DNA of 64,000 nt, from NCBI GenBank assembly GCA_015680905.1, contig JADFTS010000064.1, forward strand, positions 152,142-216,141. Reading direction: 5' to 3'. The notes under the pieces were generated by a model. That model saw nothing but the letters and a program-made list of their open reading frames with translations. It did no database searches and was not told the DNA's origin. The position numbers were made by a program, and so were the translations under genes. Shown here in pieces: positions 23,629 to 35,004 of this stretch. The first letter of the stretch is position 1. Every line of letters begins with the position of its first letter. The DNA is from Coptis chinensis (Eukaryota > Streptophyta > Magnoliopsida > Ranunculales > Ranunculaceae).

Positions 23629-23747
23629 TAACAGTTTCAACACTTCCGCAATCAAATCACGAGATTGTAAACTATAACACATTCCTCTAGTCCCCATAGA
23701 AATAGCAACACTAACACCAATAGTAGTAAACCTTAAACCAACCATTT
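23629..23747 (-). pseudogene. DHAD: dihydroxy-acid dehydratase exon 2, proximal half
   Basis: The minus strand reads [20 protein letters not shown] then [14 protein letters not shown], followed by a one-base deletion and the segment for VETV, and stops at the Harbinger edge. This matches dihydroxy-acid dehydratase between the exon 1 end (VKEDVKEVG) and the AQWYDGN segment. The conserved IGVSDAIS has Val for Asp. The intron acceptor upstream of the first codon is not clear; no AG lies right before it. The Harbinger element entered at TTA in GTT-ATG. Confidence 0.92.
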
Positions 23748-23749
23748 TG

Positions 23750-24289
23750 GTGATTTTGCAACATTTCTTATCAGTAGCACACATAATTTTTCCACCTAGA
23801 GAATCTGAACAAGTTTCATCCGAACTCTATTTTTTTTTCCACCTAGAGAATAGCAACACCCTTTAAACTCGGCGCAACACCCTTTAAACTCGGCGGTGGG
23901 ATGTTTTGCTCTATTTGAGTGATTTTGCAACATTTCAAAATTCTGATTAGTAACACTTATACAACCATTTGTAAATTATAAGCGGGACCATTTTCACTAT
24001 CACGCTCATCTCGCACACGTGAGGGAAAAAGAATTCTTGATCGGGGTAAGTTGTCATCTACACATCTTCTATTCTTTTTTCTTCCTCCCGTTTCTCCTTC
24101 CCTCCTCCTTTTGCCAAGGTAATACATTCTAGGGTATCAATTTTTTGAAATATGGTTTTAATTTTCCAAAGGTGGTTACTTGATTTAACACACCTAATCC
24201 CTGCCACTAATTTATCTTGAATTGATGTTTGATGATGTGAAATATCGCTTCCAATCATAAAGTAAGGGTATGCTTTGGTTTAATTTCCA
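23750..24289. other. stretch upstream of DHAD exon 2, intron-like
   Basis: AT-rich. It contains a short internal duplication: GTGATTTTGCAACATTT occurs at 23,750 and again at 23,920, and TTTCCACCTAGAGAAT occurs twice near 23,790 and 23,840. No coding signal on either strand. Confidence 0.45.
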
Positions 24290-25410
24290 TTTTGTTTGTA
24301 GCCATCATATTATACATGGATTGGTTGAGTCAGTAGGTTTTATGATGAGTTAGGCGAACAATTGGGTGATTTGATTTTAGAATTGCTTGAATTGTTTTGC
24401 TAGAAAAAGTTGGGTGTTGATAGAGTTCGTGCTTTGTTTAATAATAAGTTGATAAAATTTGCTTATAAGAACCATGGAAAGTCTGTTGTTCAGGGGTTGA
24501 CAAAGAACACAGTGGTGTGGTGGACTAGTTCTTGATGTCACACTACTATGATTTATCTTTTTTTAGATTTGTTTCTTTGGTCTTGGTTGTTTCATATGCT
24601 CACAGTCTATCTGATGAAAGTTCCTTAAGGGCTATAGTTTTTATGCTTTTACTGTTTTTGAAAATTAATAATTACAAACAATGGTTTACGATCATGCGAC
24701 GCGGCACTTGTCTAGTTTTTATCACTTAACTTTAGATCATGCTAGCACCTTTCAATTCCACTTAATTTTATACAAGTTGTTAACTCATTCATGATGTAGT
24801 TACATATTTTAGGAACACTGCCACCTGATCTTCTACTTGATTTGGTTGTGGATTTGAATGTTCAGATTCCAGTCCAATTCTTAGAAGCTCTCTCGCTTCT
24901 TTTGCCACATTGGATCTTCGCTTGTTGGTTAGTACTTTTATATCAAAAGCTACTCAGTCTCTTTTCAGTATTCAGAATAACTTAAGCCTGGCTTGGAATT
25001 TTAGTTACTAGTTACCAAAACATAAACAAAGAACTATCTTCTTCCACTACTATTCAAGCACTAGGTCTCATCCTCTTCACACACCAGTTTGATGAGGCTA
25101 CTGAAGCTTCTCCCGAGTTCTGGTCAAATGGGGATGCATTTATTTGTCCCTCTCCTTTCTCTCTCACGAGTATCATACAATATGTATATGTCTTGATGTT
25201 GTCAAAATCATATCGTATTGATTTTGTCCTTGAGTAGCCTAGTGCAGCCACCTAATTAGGTTGTTTCGTCATGTTGTCTTCTATGATAAGTTTTAGGGTA
25301 TCGTTTTAATATAACGTACACTTTTGTTATTTCCTATAGGTAAAACGACCACTGCAAAGTACCATCAGTTCTATAAACTTAGAAATCCTTCACTATCCCC
25401 TTCATCAAGG
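24290..25410 (+). other. possible exons of an unidentified gene
   Basis: Three plus-strand stretches look coding. At 24,403-24,535 one frame reads LGVDRVRALFNNKLIKFAYK then NHGKSVVQGLTKNTVVWW. At 24,811-24,870 another reads TLPPDLLLDLVVDLNVQIP. At 25,341-25,409, between a TATAG acceptor and an AAG|GTATT donor, one reads KTTTAKYHQFYKLRNPSLS. Stops interrupt the first. I recognise no family. It could be a degraded host gene cut at its 3' side by the Copia-bearing repeat arm at 25,574. Confidence 0.3.
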
Positions 25411-25493
25411 TATTCTTCTATCTCCTTATTTTGATTATATTTTATTTGACTTTAATTTTGTAATTTGTTTTAGCTTGATCTGTCCTAGTAACT

Positions 25494-26050
25494 TCACATG
25501 CAATTTACAATTAGGTGAACTATTCTTATACTGAAAAACATTTCAATCATGTCATGCATATAGGAATATACGAGCTGCTTTGTGTTGCCACGAATATACG
25601 AGAGTTTTTCACGTTTTGCGATATGCATCTCAATGATTTGAGACCATAAATCGTAGTTTGATTCCGTGAGGGTGATTCCTGCATTGAATTCCAACCCTTC
25701 GGATTGAACAATAATGGATTTGGTGTTTGATGATTCGGTGTCATTCTTTGCCATGACGAACCATATAGGAATTCGATTGGTTAGGATGTGCGGTGGTGGT
25801 GGTGGGATATTGGTAATCAAACCCTACCGACACTGATTCAAGAGTGCGGCTAGGAGTTTTAGAACCTGGCTTTGATACCTTGTTAAAGATTAGGGGGTTT
25901 TATTTATTCATTCATTCTAATATTACACTGAGAACACATACATATATAGTGTAGGATCCTTGGAGTAGATCCTACAATCAAACACTTACTATAATTACAA
26001 GTCTCTAGAATAGGAGAGACTTGCAGCCCAATATCGCAATACTTCCTACA
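25494..26050 (-). mobile_element. Copia-type retrotransposon fragment: LTR, primer site and gag start
   Basis: On the minus strand an LTR-like segment (26,050-25,881, TGTAGGAAGT...TTAACA) is followed by a decayed primer-binding site (AGGTATCAAAGCC; the standard is TGGTATCAGAGCC, matching initiator tRNA-Met). Then comes the beginning of gag: MAKNDTESSNTKSIIVQSEG and LTESNYDLWSQIIEMHIAKR, the Copia N-terminal domain. The homology stops after about 80 codons. A second, better preserved copy lies inverted at 35.58-36.4 kb. Confidence 0.85.
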
Positions 26051-26162
26051 TTCCTTACATCCATACATAAACTAATCAACGACCTTGCCGTAGCAGGGTT
26101 CAAAGTAAAATGTGGAGGGACTTGTTGTCCCCTAGCTGCGAGTACATGAGCAATAATGTTCA
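25574..26162 (-). repeat. inverted repeat arm, left
   Basis: About 590 bp matching 35,465-36,069 in opposite orientation with scattered differences. It includes the end of a LINE-type RNase H sequence (at 26,162-26,055), the short LTR, the primer site and the start of gag. Because the non-Copia RNase H tail is shared, this is a duplicated composite, not two independent Copia insertions. Confidence 0.85.
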
Positions 26163-26185
26163 CTACTACTTCAATATTCAATCAC

Positions 26186-26225
26186 GCGGTTTTATGAGGT
26201 ATGTTCCGATACCTCATAAAACCGC
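26186..26225. repeat. perfect 17-bp hairpin
   Basis: GCGGTTTTATGAGGTAT, a six-base loop GTTCCG, then the exact complement ATACCTCATAAAACCGC. It lies 190 bp upstream of the ZNHIT3 start codon. It may be a tiny MITE remnant or a cruciform-forming site. Confidence 0.9.
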
Positions 26226-26244
26226 ATAATTCATCTAAACATTA

Positions 26245-26249
26245 CTGTT

Positions 26250-26317
<68 letters not shown>

Positions 26318-26322
26318 AACAG
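26245..26322. repeat. (TA)n microsatellite inside a 78-bp perfect palindrome
   Basis: CTGTTATACA and its complement TGTATAACAG flank about 29 TA units; the whole is self-complementary. It ends 91 bp before the ZNHIT3 ATG, within its promoter or leader. Confidence 0.9.
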
Positions 26323-26413
26323 ATTGCCAATGGTCCTGCAACGAACTGAACCGAGTTTGAACTTTGAAGATTGAACTAGAAAAGTTTGTCAAGCAGAAAA
26401 CAACGCAACAGAG

Positions 26414-28527
26414 ATGGGTCCTCGAAAATGTGAAGTATGCAAAGAAACACAGTCCAAATACAAGTGCCCAACATGCTTCACTCCTTAGTAAGTTTGAAAA
26501 CTTATTAACTTAAAATTTCATGAATCATGTTTAGTTTTTAATCAGTCCCTCTCCTTGTTCTGTTTGTTTTGCAGTTGTTCTTTGCCTTGCTTCAAGAAAC
26601 ACAAAGGTATGGGAAATTTATTTTCTTGATGTCGGGATTTTAGCTAATTGTATTGTTTGGAATATTAAGTTTGTGAATATTTATATGGTGCAGAAATACC
26701 TTGTGAGAAGCCAGTTCCTTTTGAGGAAAAAAAACCAAGTAAGACTTCTTATTATAAAGTTTGTATTTTAGTGCTTTGATATTCTACAGTTTCTATGTGA
26801 TATCTATGCAAATATGCAATCATGAATGAAGAATGCCATTTTGATACCGAGTTAATATATTCGACATTGATGTATTTCCAGTTCAGTAGATATTAGTACT
26901 CTTTTGCTTGTTCCATAAAGTAGGATGACTGGTTTATGATTTTCTGTAAGAATGTGCGGAGGAGACCATAGAGGTATGTCCAACCAACAGAGTGTTATAT
27001 GTAGAATGGTTGCTACCAATGAGCTATGTAGGGGGAAGCAATCTTTGTGATTTTCTACCTTTCATTTCGTTATGATCTCATCTTTTTCCTGATAAAAAGA
27101 AAAAAATCGATATGATCTTTTTCATAAAAGCTTTTAAAGGAAACTGAGATTACCTAAAGGCTTACCCTTGATCTCTTGATGAGTTCAATCGTTGGTTTTT
27201 TGGCCAGAGCACGTATGTTGTTTTCCCATCTGTGATCTTGTGTTGGGAGTTGGGACCCTGTCAAGGATGGATTTGTGACCTAGATCACCCTTGGATTTAA
27301 TCATAGGCTATTCCTTCTTTTGTTTTATGGGAAACATTGTAGAATTGAAGAGGATGTGAGTTGTCCTCTTTAGTTTGTCTTTTTGAAATTTATTTTTGAG
27401 GGAACAATCCAAGAATTGTTTTACCAAAGGAAAGATATTTCTGGTTTGAGATTTTGATTCAATTTAGTTATCTATAACCAAACTCGTGCTCTGATTTATT
27501 GTTCTAATTCATTGGTACAGGTCCCACTTCGCTTCCAGAAAAAGTGCTCCGGGTAGATGAACCAGGTCATCTACTTCAAAATAATCGACTGGAGTCAATA
27601 GGTGGACTTGTTAATATATTCCATTTTGTTCTAATTTCAATTAGCATCGTTGATGTTTACTTTTCCAAGTCCTGTAACAGTTATATGTCAGAATAGGGTG
27701 AGTTAAGGTGAGTTGATATCTGTAGTAATATCGTGGCTACGAGAGGGGAAGATAGAAATTAAAAACGATAAAACCTAGGATTGGGAATTTGTCATCCATC
27801 TTTAGCTCAATACCTGTCAAAGTCAAGGTATTTCATAAGACCTAGGCAAATGGGAAGGCATGCAGTCCTGCTTAAACCCCTCTCCCCCATTTCTTAAATC
27901 TTGATGAGAGGATCTTACTCAGTTAAGGCCTAATCTGTTATCTCCTCAAGAACATTTTGTGTAGGACGAATCCTACGAGAGATTTGTTTCAATGGGTCTC
28001 TGTACATCGACTCTTTACTAAACTTCTTCAAGATTCTTAATATCAAATCAGTTCCAAAAGGTTTCTCACTGCTGATTTTCACACTGCAAAGCTGTCTACT
28101 GAAATTAAGTAATTCCTTGAAGGATGAAGATATTCAAAAGCTCATATGCAAGATTGATTCTTCAAATGACTTGAGACAATGTTAGTATTTAACTTTTAGT
28201 AAAAGAATTTTTATTGTCTTCAACTTTGGTTTTGGAGGTTCATATTGGCTCATGAAGATCAATATGACAGAACCTGACTGACCACCCGAGAGTGTCTGCA
28301 ATTCTTTCCTAACAACTCTGATCTCATTTTACCAGGAACTTGATAAAGTCATGGAATTAGAGGGCTTCCACAAGTTCACTGAGAAGGTACTAACCTTGTA
28401 CTTCTACTTTTGTGATTAAAAACCAATTTTAAGAATTTTACTTTGAAGGATGAATAGCACACTGTGTTCATATTTTGATGGATTAGTTTCCTTCTTGCAG
28501 GTTTTATCGGTGATTAGCACAAAGTAG
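26414..28527 (+). CDS. ZNHIT3: zinc finger HIT domain protein 3-like (ZNHIT3)
   Basis: Seven exons: 26,414-26,487, 26,575-26,606, 26,694-26,738, 27,521-27,601, about 28,092-28,180, 28,336-28,386 and 28,501-28,527. The start is the first ATG of the zinc finger exon. Residues 1-40 carry the HIT finger: CEVCKETQSKYKCPTC, then CSLPCFKKHKEIPC, giving the paired cysteine/histidine ligands. Exons 1-4 splice in frame (CCT TA + T TGT gives Pro-Tyr-Cys). They are followed by LPEKVLRVDEPGHLLQNN, LKDEDIQKLICKIDSS, KVMELEGFHKFTEK and the end VLSVISTK. The family acts in box C/D snoRNP assembly with NUFIP (ZNHIT3/Hit1). Exon 5 shows a probable one-base shift (AAGTAAT near 28,110) and the 5/6 junction phase does not fit, so C-terminal function is doubtful. 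The gene lies between the inverted Copia arms. Confidence 0.85.
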
Positions 28528-28867
28528 ATCGAATCTGGAAGAAGATGATGCTAAACAAATTAATATCATACGTTATGCACACCATAAAGTTGTTACTCGT
28601 TCCTCTATACTGCCTTGGAAACTTTATCCGATTTGCATATCTTTTGATGATGAAGGTGAAGCATGCCAGAGGAAAGCCTACTGCCATATCCCAGGATAAC
28701 CTGGGTTTTTGATAATATTGTTTGCTAGTTACTTCAACACACCACTTTTTGACAGTAACTCTAAGTCCGATTGGACTATTTTATTTTAGTTTAGTTTTAT
28801 TACTTAGGTGAGTGTATACTTGAATTTGTTGTTCTGACTTTCTCCATGAGGATTCAGAACCATTCAC
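28528..28867 (+). other. 3' flank of ZNHIT3
   Basis: Likely 3' untranslated region and downstream spacer. No coding signal beyond the TAG at 28,525-28,527. Confidence 0.4.
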
Positions 28868-29679
28868 AAGTTACTTTATTCGTCTTCTCTCTTTATAAAA
28901 ATTAATAAATTTTTTTGGTATTAACCGTAGAAGACCTCCTATTTTAATTTTGCTTAGGGTCCCAATTGTCTTGAGCCGCACATTCTCTCCACCAAAACAG
29001 ACCTAGTCTCCTCTCCCATTCTCTCCACCTGATCATGGATTTTGAGGTTTAATGCCCCTCTATTTCAGTCTTTTCCCTCCATTCAACATCATCTCTATGT
29101 CCACACTAATCCAGTTTTACCGAGTGAGAATCAATCTGACTGGATGTTTGGGCAAACTGTGGTTTAGTTCTATGTGGTGATTGCTGGTGAACGGTGGTAA
29201 CAGTGATTTCATGGATTTCCGGCGAGTTTAACTAGCTATCTGATGTCATTTACTTCGAATTTTCAGGCGAGGCAAAGAGGTTGTTATTTTGAGGACTCTA
29301 TGTTATAGGTTGGGATTTGATTGATATGATATTGGTAGCTTAAATCGGTCGAAGATCCTGTTTTTTCTGGTTGTTGCTTTCATCCGATCGGACAATTTAT
29401 TAGCAGTTGTTTAAATATTGCATGATTGGTTTAAAGTCTTGATTCTTGGTTGAAGGTGTTGGTTTTTGAGTGTGTTGCAATGACAGGATGGACTGAATTG
29501 AGTGATAGAGTGTTTTGTAAAGGAATTTTTTTTACAGTATTGGAGGCTCATTCAGAGAATTAGTAGGACGTGTGTTTCACCTTTCTTTAGAAGGAAACTC
29601 TACTCAAGCATCAACTTCTGGTAAGAAAAGAAGAACAGAGGCTTGTTTTATCTGACCAGCAGCAGGCCTCCAGGAGTCA

Positions 29680-30737
29680 TGAGTATCATCAGCTGGAACT
29701 GTCGAGGTGTTGGTCGTCCTTCGATGGTTAGCGCACTTAAGGATCATATTAGAAAGGAGAGACCTACATTGATTTTCTTGTCTAAAACTTTGGCTTCTTA
29801 CAATAAGTCTGTAGGTGTTATAAGGAGTCTCGGTGGTGAAAATTGATATTTTGTAATTCCAGCAGTTGGGCATTCTGGTGGGCTTTGGCTATTGTGGGAT
29901 CCCAATATAACAGTTAATATTATGTACTATGATTCATGGATCATCCATGCTGAACTGAATGGAGTAAGTGGCTTGGAGTGGTACTTTTCTGGTGTGTATG
30001 CTAGTACTAAGATGAGAATAAGGCGCACTCAATGGAGTATTCTCAATCAACTCCAACCAAATGCTCAAAAGCCTTGGGTCTGTTTGGGAGATTTTAATTC
30101 AATTATGTGGCATGAGGAAAGATGGGGGGGTAGACCAGCAAAAAAATCACATATAGATGCGTTCCAGGAGATGGTTTATAACTGCGGCCTCATTGATGTT
30201 GGCTATGTTGGGAATATATTTACTTGGTGTAATGGACAGAAAGGTCTGAGCAGAATGTACCAGAGACTAGATCGAGTCTTATGCAACCCATCTTGGAGGA
30301 CAATTTTTGCAGAGGCACAAGTTATACATATTTCGACAATCCATTCTGATCATAAGATTTTGCTGGTCCAACTTCACCCTAAGAAGTCAAAGTTAAAAAG
30401 GTCATTTAGATTTGAATCAATGTGGACAACAGATCCTACATGTAAGGAGGTGATTAAGGCTGCTATGCAAATAGAGTTTTATGGTTCGAGCTCTTATGCC
30501 TTTTGTCGAAATTTGACGCTTTGTAGAAGGGAACTACTCAAATGGAATCAAAAAGAGTTTGGCTACCTACAAACCCAAATGAAGGAGATTGATAATCAAC
30601 TCAAGCAACTGCAAGAACATAATGCTATGTGTATTATGCCTACAGAGTCAAGTATCCAGAAAGAACAGGAGCTTTTAATCCAATATGATCATCTGCTGCA
30701 ACTCCAAGAAATGCACTGGCATAAAAAGTCAAGATAG
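29680..30737 (+). pseudogene. LINE endonuclease domain (apurinic-type)
   Basis: The frame opens with MSIISWNCRGVGRPSMVSAL (catalytic Asn in SWNCRG), is interrupted by a stop at 29,843, and continues from 29,892 with WVCLGDFNSIMWHEERWGG (GDFN motif), FTWCNGQKGLSRMYQRLDRV and the terminal ISTIHSDHKILLV (SDH motif). This enzyme nicks target DNA for target-primed reverse transcription. Internal stops and the fused downstream frame show decay. It is followed immediately by the reverse transcriptase. Confidence 0.9.
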
Positions 30738-30749
30738 GATTGGTGGAAA

Positions 30750-32257
30750 TTGGGAGAAATGAACACCAAATATTTTCGTACTTTGGTGATTAAGAGAAGA
30801 CATCGGGCAAACATTTCCCAAATTAAAGACTCGAACGGCACGACACACCAGCAAAGGGAGGACATTGGTAACTGCTTTGTGAACTACTTTTCTGATCTAT
30901 TCTCCTCCAGTGTGGATAATCTCCCTGGAAGTTACTTTGATGTTATCCCTCAGCTTGTTTCTGATGAAGATAATCAATGTCTACTGAGACCAGTTCAAGA
31001 TTCCGAAGTCTTCGAGGCTTTAAACCATATGGGATCATTAAAAGCTCCCGGCCCAGATGGTTTTCAGGTATTGTTTTTCAAAAATTATTGGAATGAGGTA
31101 GGACCAAAAGTACTTGACTTGGTTAGAAACTTTTTTAACACTGGAGCTTTCTCTAAAGAAATCAACCACACTCATATAGTCCTTATTCCCAAAACATAGA
31201 ATCCCATCTCACCTGATCATTTCCGACCGATAAGTTTAACTAATGTAGTGTACAAACTCATTTCAAAAATCCTAGTTAATCGAATGAGACCCATTCTCTT
31301 GAAAATAATAAGCCCTCACCAATCTGCATTTCTACCCAATCGTTCACTCCATGATAATGCCCTCCTCACTCATGAAGCCTTCCACACAATTAGATCAAAA
31401 TACAATCTGAAACAGAATTACTTCGCTCTCAAATTAGACCTACAAAAAGCTTATGACAAACTTGATTGGGGTTTTCTCCAAAAAGTCTTGAGAGCTTTTG
31501 GATTTGATGAAACTTTTGTCAGAAAAATCATGTTTTGTGTCAAATCTGTTTCCTATTCAGTTATATTAAATGGATCACCGTTCGGTTATTTCTGCCCTAC
31601 TCGTGGAATCAGACAAGGTGACCCAATGTCACCTTATTTGTTCATAATTTGTGCTGAAGTTTTGTCTTTAAAACTTTTGGAGCTTCAATCAAATTCTGCC
31701 TATGATGGTATCAAACTTGCAAGGAATTGTCAACCTCTCACACATTTGATGTATGCTGATGATATCATTATATATGGCAAAACGGATTTGAAGCAAGCTG
31801 TTGATATTAACAAGGTGCTTGAAGAGTATTGTCTTTATTTGTCGGTCAATCAATCGGTCAAAGTCACAATTCATTCATCACAAGAATTTACATCCAAAGT
31901 TTGCAAAAACTCATGTTCAAAATCTTCAAAGTTCCAACAACTCATATTTTTCCAAGCTATCTTGGTGTTCCATCTGTCCTCGGACGGGCTAATCAAGATA
32001 AGTTTCAACCTTTGGTGCAAAGGTTCAGAGATAGACTGGCCAAGTGGAAAACTATTTTACTGAGTAAAGGAGGAAGGTTAACTCTAATTAACTCGGTTCT
32101 TTCTGCTCTTCCTTCTCACATTATGTCATGTATCAAACTACCATATGAACTGATTGACCAGTTAGATAAGTATAGAAGATCTTTTTTATGGGGCCATGAT
32201 ATAACGGAGCGGAAAATGCATTATTTTTCATGGGATTTGGCTTGCACCCCGAGTTAG
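30750..32257 (+). pseudogene. LINE reverse transcriptase domain
   Basis: Pieces in order: the pre-domain TKYFRTLVIKRRHRANIS, SLKAPGPDGFQVLFFKNYW (31.05 kb), a stop at 31,197, then FRPISLTN and VYKLISKILVNRMRPILLKI, HQSAFLPNRSLHDNALLTHE, LKLDLQKAYDKLDWGFL (first catalytic Asp), GSPFGYFCPTRGIRQGDPMS and LTHLMYADDIIIYGKT with the YADD active site (31.76 kb). After a frameshift near 31.85 kb the thumb continues (SYLGVPSVLGRANQDKF, KWKTILLSKGGRLTLINSVL). All landmark motifs are preserved but the frame is broken at least twice. Confidence 0.92.
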
Positions 32258-33256
32258 TGCGGGGAGGGCTTGGGGTAAAAATCTTGATATTCATAACCTT
32301 GCACTCCTTGGTAAGAAGGCATGGGATCTTTTGCATCAAAACTCGCTTTGGGCAAAATACATGAAAGACAAATATTTTCCTAATGTTGATTTTTGGCGAG
32401 CAAGATGTCGGAGTTTAGTGTCTTCAGCTTGGAAAGTGATGCATAATCTGAGGAATCTATTATCTTTTGGTGTTGCTTGGCGCATTGGAGATGGATTATC
32501 TGTTCGAGCATGGTTGGATGCATGGGTCACGTGAACACCGTTGGAACTTCCTTTGATTCAAAACCTTACAATTGCAATTTAGATAGAGTTCTTTGATTTC
32601 ATTGATCCCAATCAATCGGCGATGGAATACTCAATTAGTGAGCGATCTTGGCCGATGGAATATCTTGATTGGATTTTGACTATCGGTGAAGATTGATGCA
32701 ACTCAAGACTCGATATTGGGCTCCACACCATAAAGGATGCTATCTGATTAAATCTTCTTATCGGATGCTTCAAGATTGGATTGAGCCCTCAAAGTACCAC
32801 AACAAAATTTTGTTTGCTTTTATATCGGAAATGTAACGTTGCATACAAAATTAGGTGCTTGCTTGTGGCAAGGATTTTAAGAGGTAATTCCTACATCAGA
32901 TTTCCTATTAAGGCATCATTTCCATGTGGATCAAGAATGCTTTTTATGCTGACATGAAGAAGAATCATTACATCATTTGTTCATCGGATGCCCTTTTGCA
33001 AGAGCTATATGGTTTGGTTTTGACTTACACTCCATAATATATGGAACAAATTTCATAACTTTCAAACAATGGATTGAGGAGGTCATCTACAAGTGCAAGG
33101 AATATCAGGTAGACCAAGATTTGGTTCAAAAATTTGCAATAGTCTTTTTGGTGTATTTGGTTAGCAAGAAATTCATTTCGATTCGGTCAAAGGATCACGA
33201 ACATAATGCATTTTCTATACAAAGCTAAATCTATGCTCAAATTAAGATGAAGATCT

Positions 33257-33904
33257 TTGATAGTGCTCTCTTGCCATGAGAGAGAGATAGCCAAAGTAGC
33301 GATTTCAATATCTTGGCAATTTCCTCCTAGCGGGTGGTTGAAATTGAATACAAATGGGTCTGCCTTAGATTGTCCGGGGCCACCGGAGCCGGGTGGAGTA
33401 CTACGAAATGAATATGGTGGTTTTATTTATGGATTTGCAACACCTTTCAAGCGAGCTAATGCCATATTGATGGAATGTTATGCACTTAGAATGGGATTGT
33501 TGGTAGCAAACAAGTTAGAACTCGATCGCATCATCATTGAAGTGGACTCATATTTCCTTCATAAAGTAATAATTGGTGAGAAAGAAGAATCACCTTCATC
33601 TGTCATAGCTCTAATAGAAGACATCAAACAACTATTGAAGGGATTCAGGCATACAAGGATGGTTTGGAACTATAGAGAAGCGAACTGTGTTGCTGATACT
33701 TTTGCTCGACATGCGTCGACACAAGCTGCAAGTGATGATTGGATGACCAATCCAATTCCTCATCAAGATAATATACCAGAAGTGATTCAGCCCTTGTTAA
33801 ATGAGTTCTCTTCGTTCTGGTGGTCTCATCCACCTGCTTTTGTATTAAGCTCTATAAGAGCGGATGTTCAAGGAATTTGTACTGAACGATTAATCAGTAA
33901 GTAA
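33257..33904 (+). pseudogene. LINE RNase H domain
   Basis: Begins WQFPPSGWLKLNTNGSALDC, with Asn in place of the usual Asp of LNTDG. It continues GGVLRNEYGGFIYGFATPF, ILMECYALRMGLLVANKLE (catalytic Glu), IIIEVDSYFLHKVII (Asp) and ends with YREANCVADTFARHAS. This is the plant-LINE RNase H (RVT_3 type). The stop at 33,902 is followed within 30 bases by the A-rich tail. The first catalytic Asp is lost, suggesting inactivity. Confidence 0.88.
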
Positions 33905-34200
33905 ATAAAAAAAAGTATCGTTTTATCAAAAAAAAAAAGTTACTTTTGATAAGGAGTTCGCTGTCTTTGCTTTGCTTTCCTATCATTGTCTCAAGCACCT
34001 TCAGGATCTCCAGTTCTTCTACGTTATATGTAGCAATAACTTATTCTTGAAGAGTATTAGACCCAAGTCCCAACTGCTACTTAGATCTTGTTTTTGGGGC
34101 GGTGTTCTGCTTCCCAAAAAACTTGGGGTCCTGTCTAATTGGTCAATGTTGTGGGAGGCTACACTGTTGAGCGATCATGCAATTGCAAAGCTGTTTTGCA

Positions 34201-35004
34201 GGATGTCCAAATGGGTATCCGACCCGGTTTGAACCCGATTTTTCGGGTTTTGAACGGGTATCAGATTATTTGAACTCATACCGGTTTTTAGCGGGTCGGG
34301 TTCGGAGTCAGTATTTTGTTGAGAAGTGTGACCAAACTCTATTCTAATCCTATATTTTGGGTACCCATCGGGCTCGGATTCGGGTTTCGGGTAAGATAAA
34401 GCCCGCTATAAATGAAGAAATAAGACAATAAGAATCTTTATTTTAAATATATATATACATTTTATTATTTCTTCTGCTATCCACCAATCATTCAAACAAA
34501 ATAAAACTTTTAATGAACTTGGAAGTAATTATCACCTATATTCGGACATAATTATTTTATATGATTTAAAAATAGATACTCGGAATGAACTATAGACACA
34601 TGATCACATGCAATTATTAAAAAAATTGGAAATCTCGACATAAATTTTTTCATAATCCAATATATTAAATAACTCATCATTGTAAACATGAATAAGATCA
34701 TAATCCAAATATTTATCTAACTCATTCTTTTTATATAAGATTAGTAGTATGCAATTGAACCGGATTTGGGGTTCGATTTCGGTCTGGATTTGGTTTCAGG
34801 TTTTTTAGCCCTTTTAACGGGTTTATGGCTAGATTATCGGGTCAGGCTCAGGTCGGTCCGGGTTTAGAGAGTGTGACCAAACCCTACCCTATGTATTTTG
34901 GTTCGGGTTCGGGTTTGGGTTTTATCAGGTTTGGACAGGGTTCAGTGCGGGTATTTTGTTCAGGTTTTGGGCGGGTTTCGAGTTTCGGGCAAGATGGACA
35001 TCCC
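34201..35004. mobile_element. CGGGTTCGGGTT-rich non-autonomous element (probable hAT MITE)
   Basis: The left end reads GGATGTCC and the right end GGACATCC, a short inverted repeat. The right end extends to CCCTA, whose complement TAGGGATGTCC is hAT-like. Both flanks contain GTTTTG, a weak trace of a target duplication. The inside is CGGGTTCGGGTTT-type iterations at both sides around an AT-rich middle. The short frame at 34,825-35,007 is just translated repeat. Related to the repeat at 1.17-1.46 kb. Confidence 0.55.

Larger units (their letters stand above)
28878..33936 (+). mobile_element. LINE (L1-type non-LTR retrotransposon), degraded
   Basis: An ordered endonuclease (29.68-30.74 kb), reverse transcriptase (30.75-32.26 kb) and RNase H (33.26-33.90 kb) end in an A-rich tail (to 33,938). 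AAGTTACTTT occurs at 28,868-28,877 and again directly after the tail (33,937-33,946), a plausible 10-bp target duplication that sets the limits; part of that match is A-rich, so it is tentative. No ORF1 (gag-like, zinc knuckle) is recognised in 28.9-29.6 kb. Frameshifts and stops (for example at 29,843 and 31,197) leave it inactive. Confidence 0.85.

Noticed and set aside
29604..29873. Minus-strand frame opposite the LINE endonuclease start
   Set aside because: Shadow of the plus-strand endonuclease, no homology.
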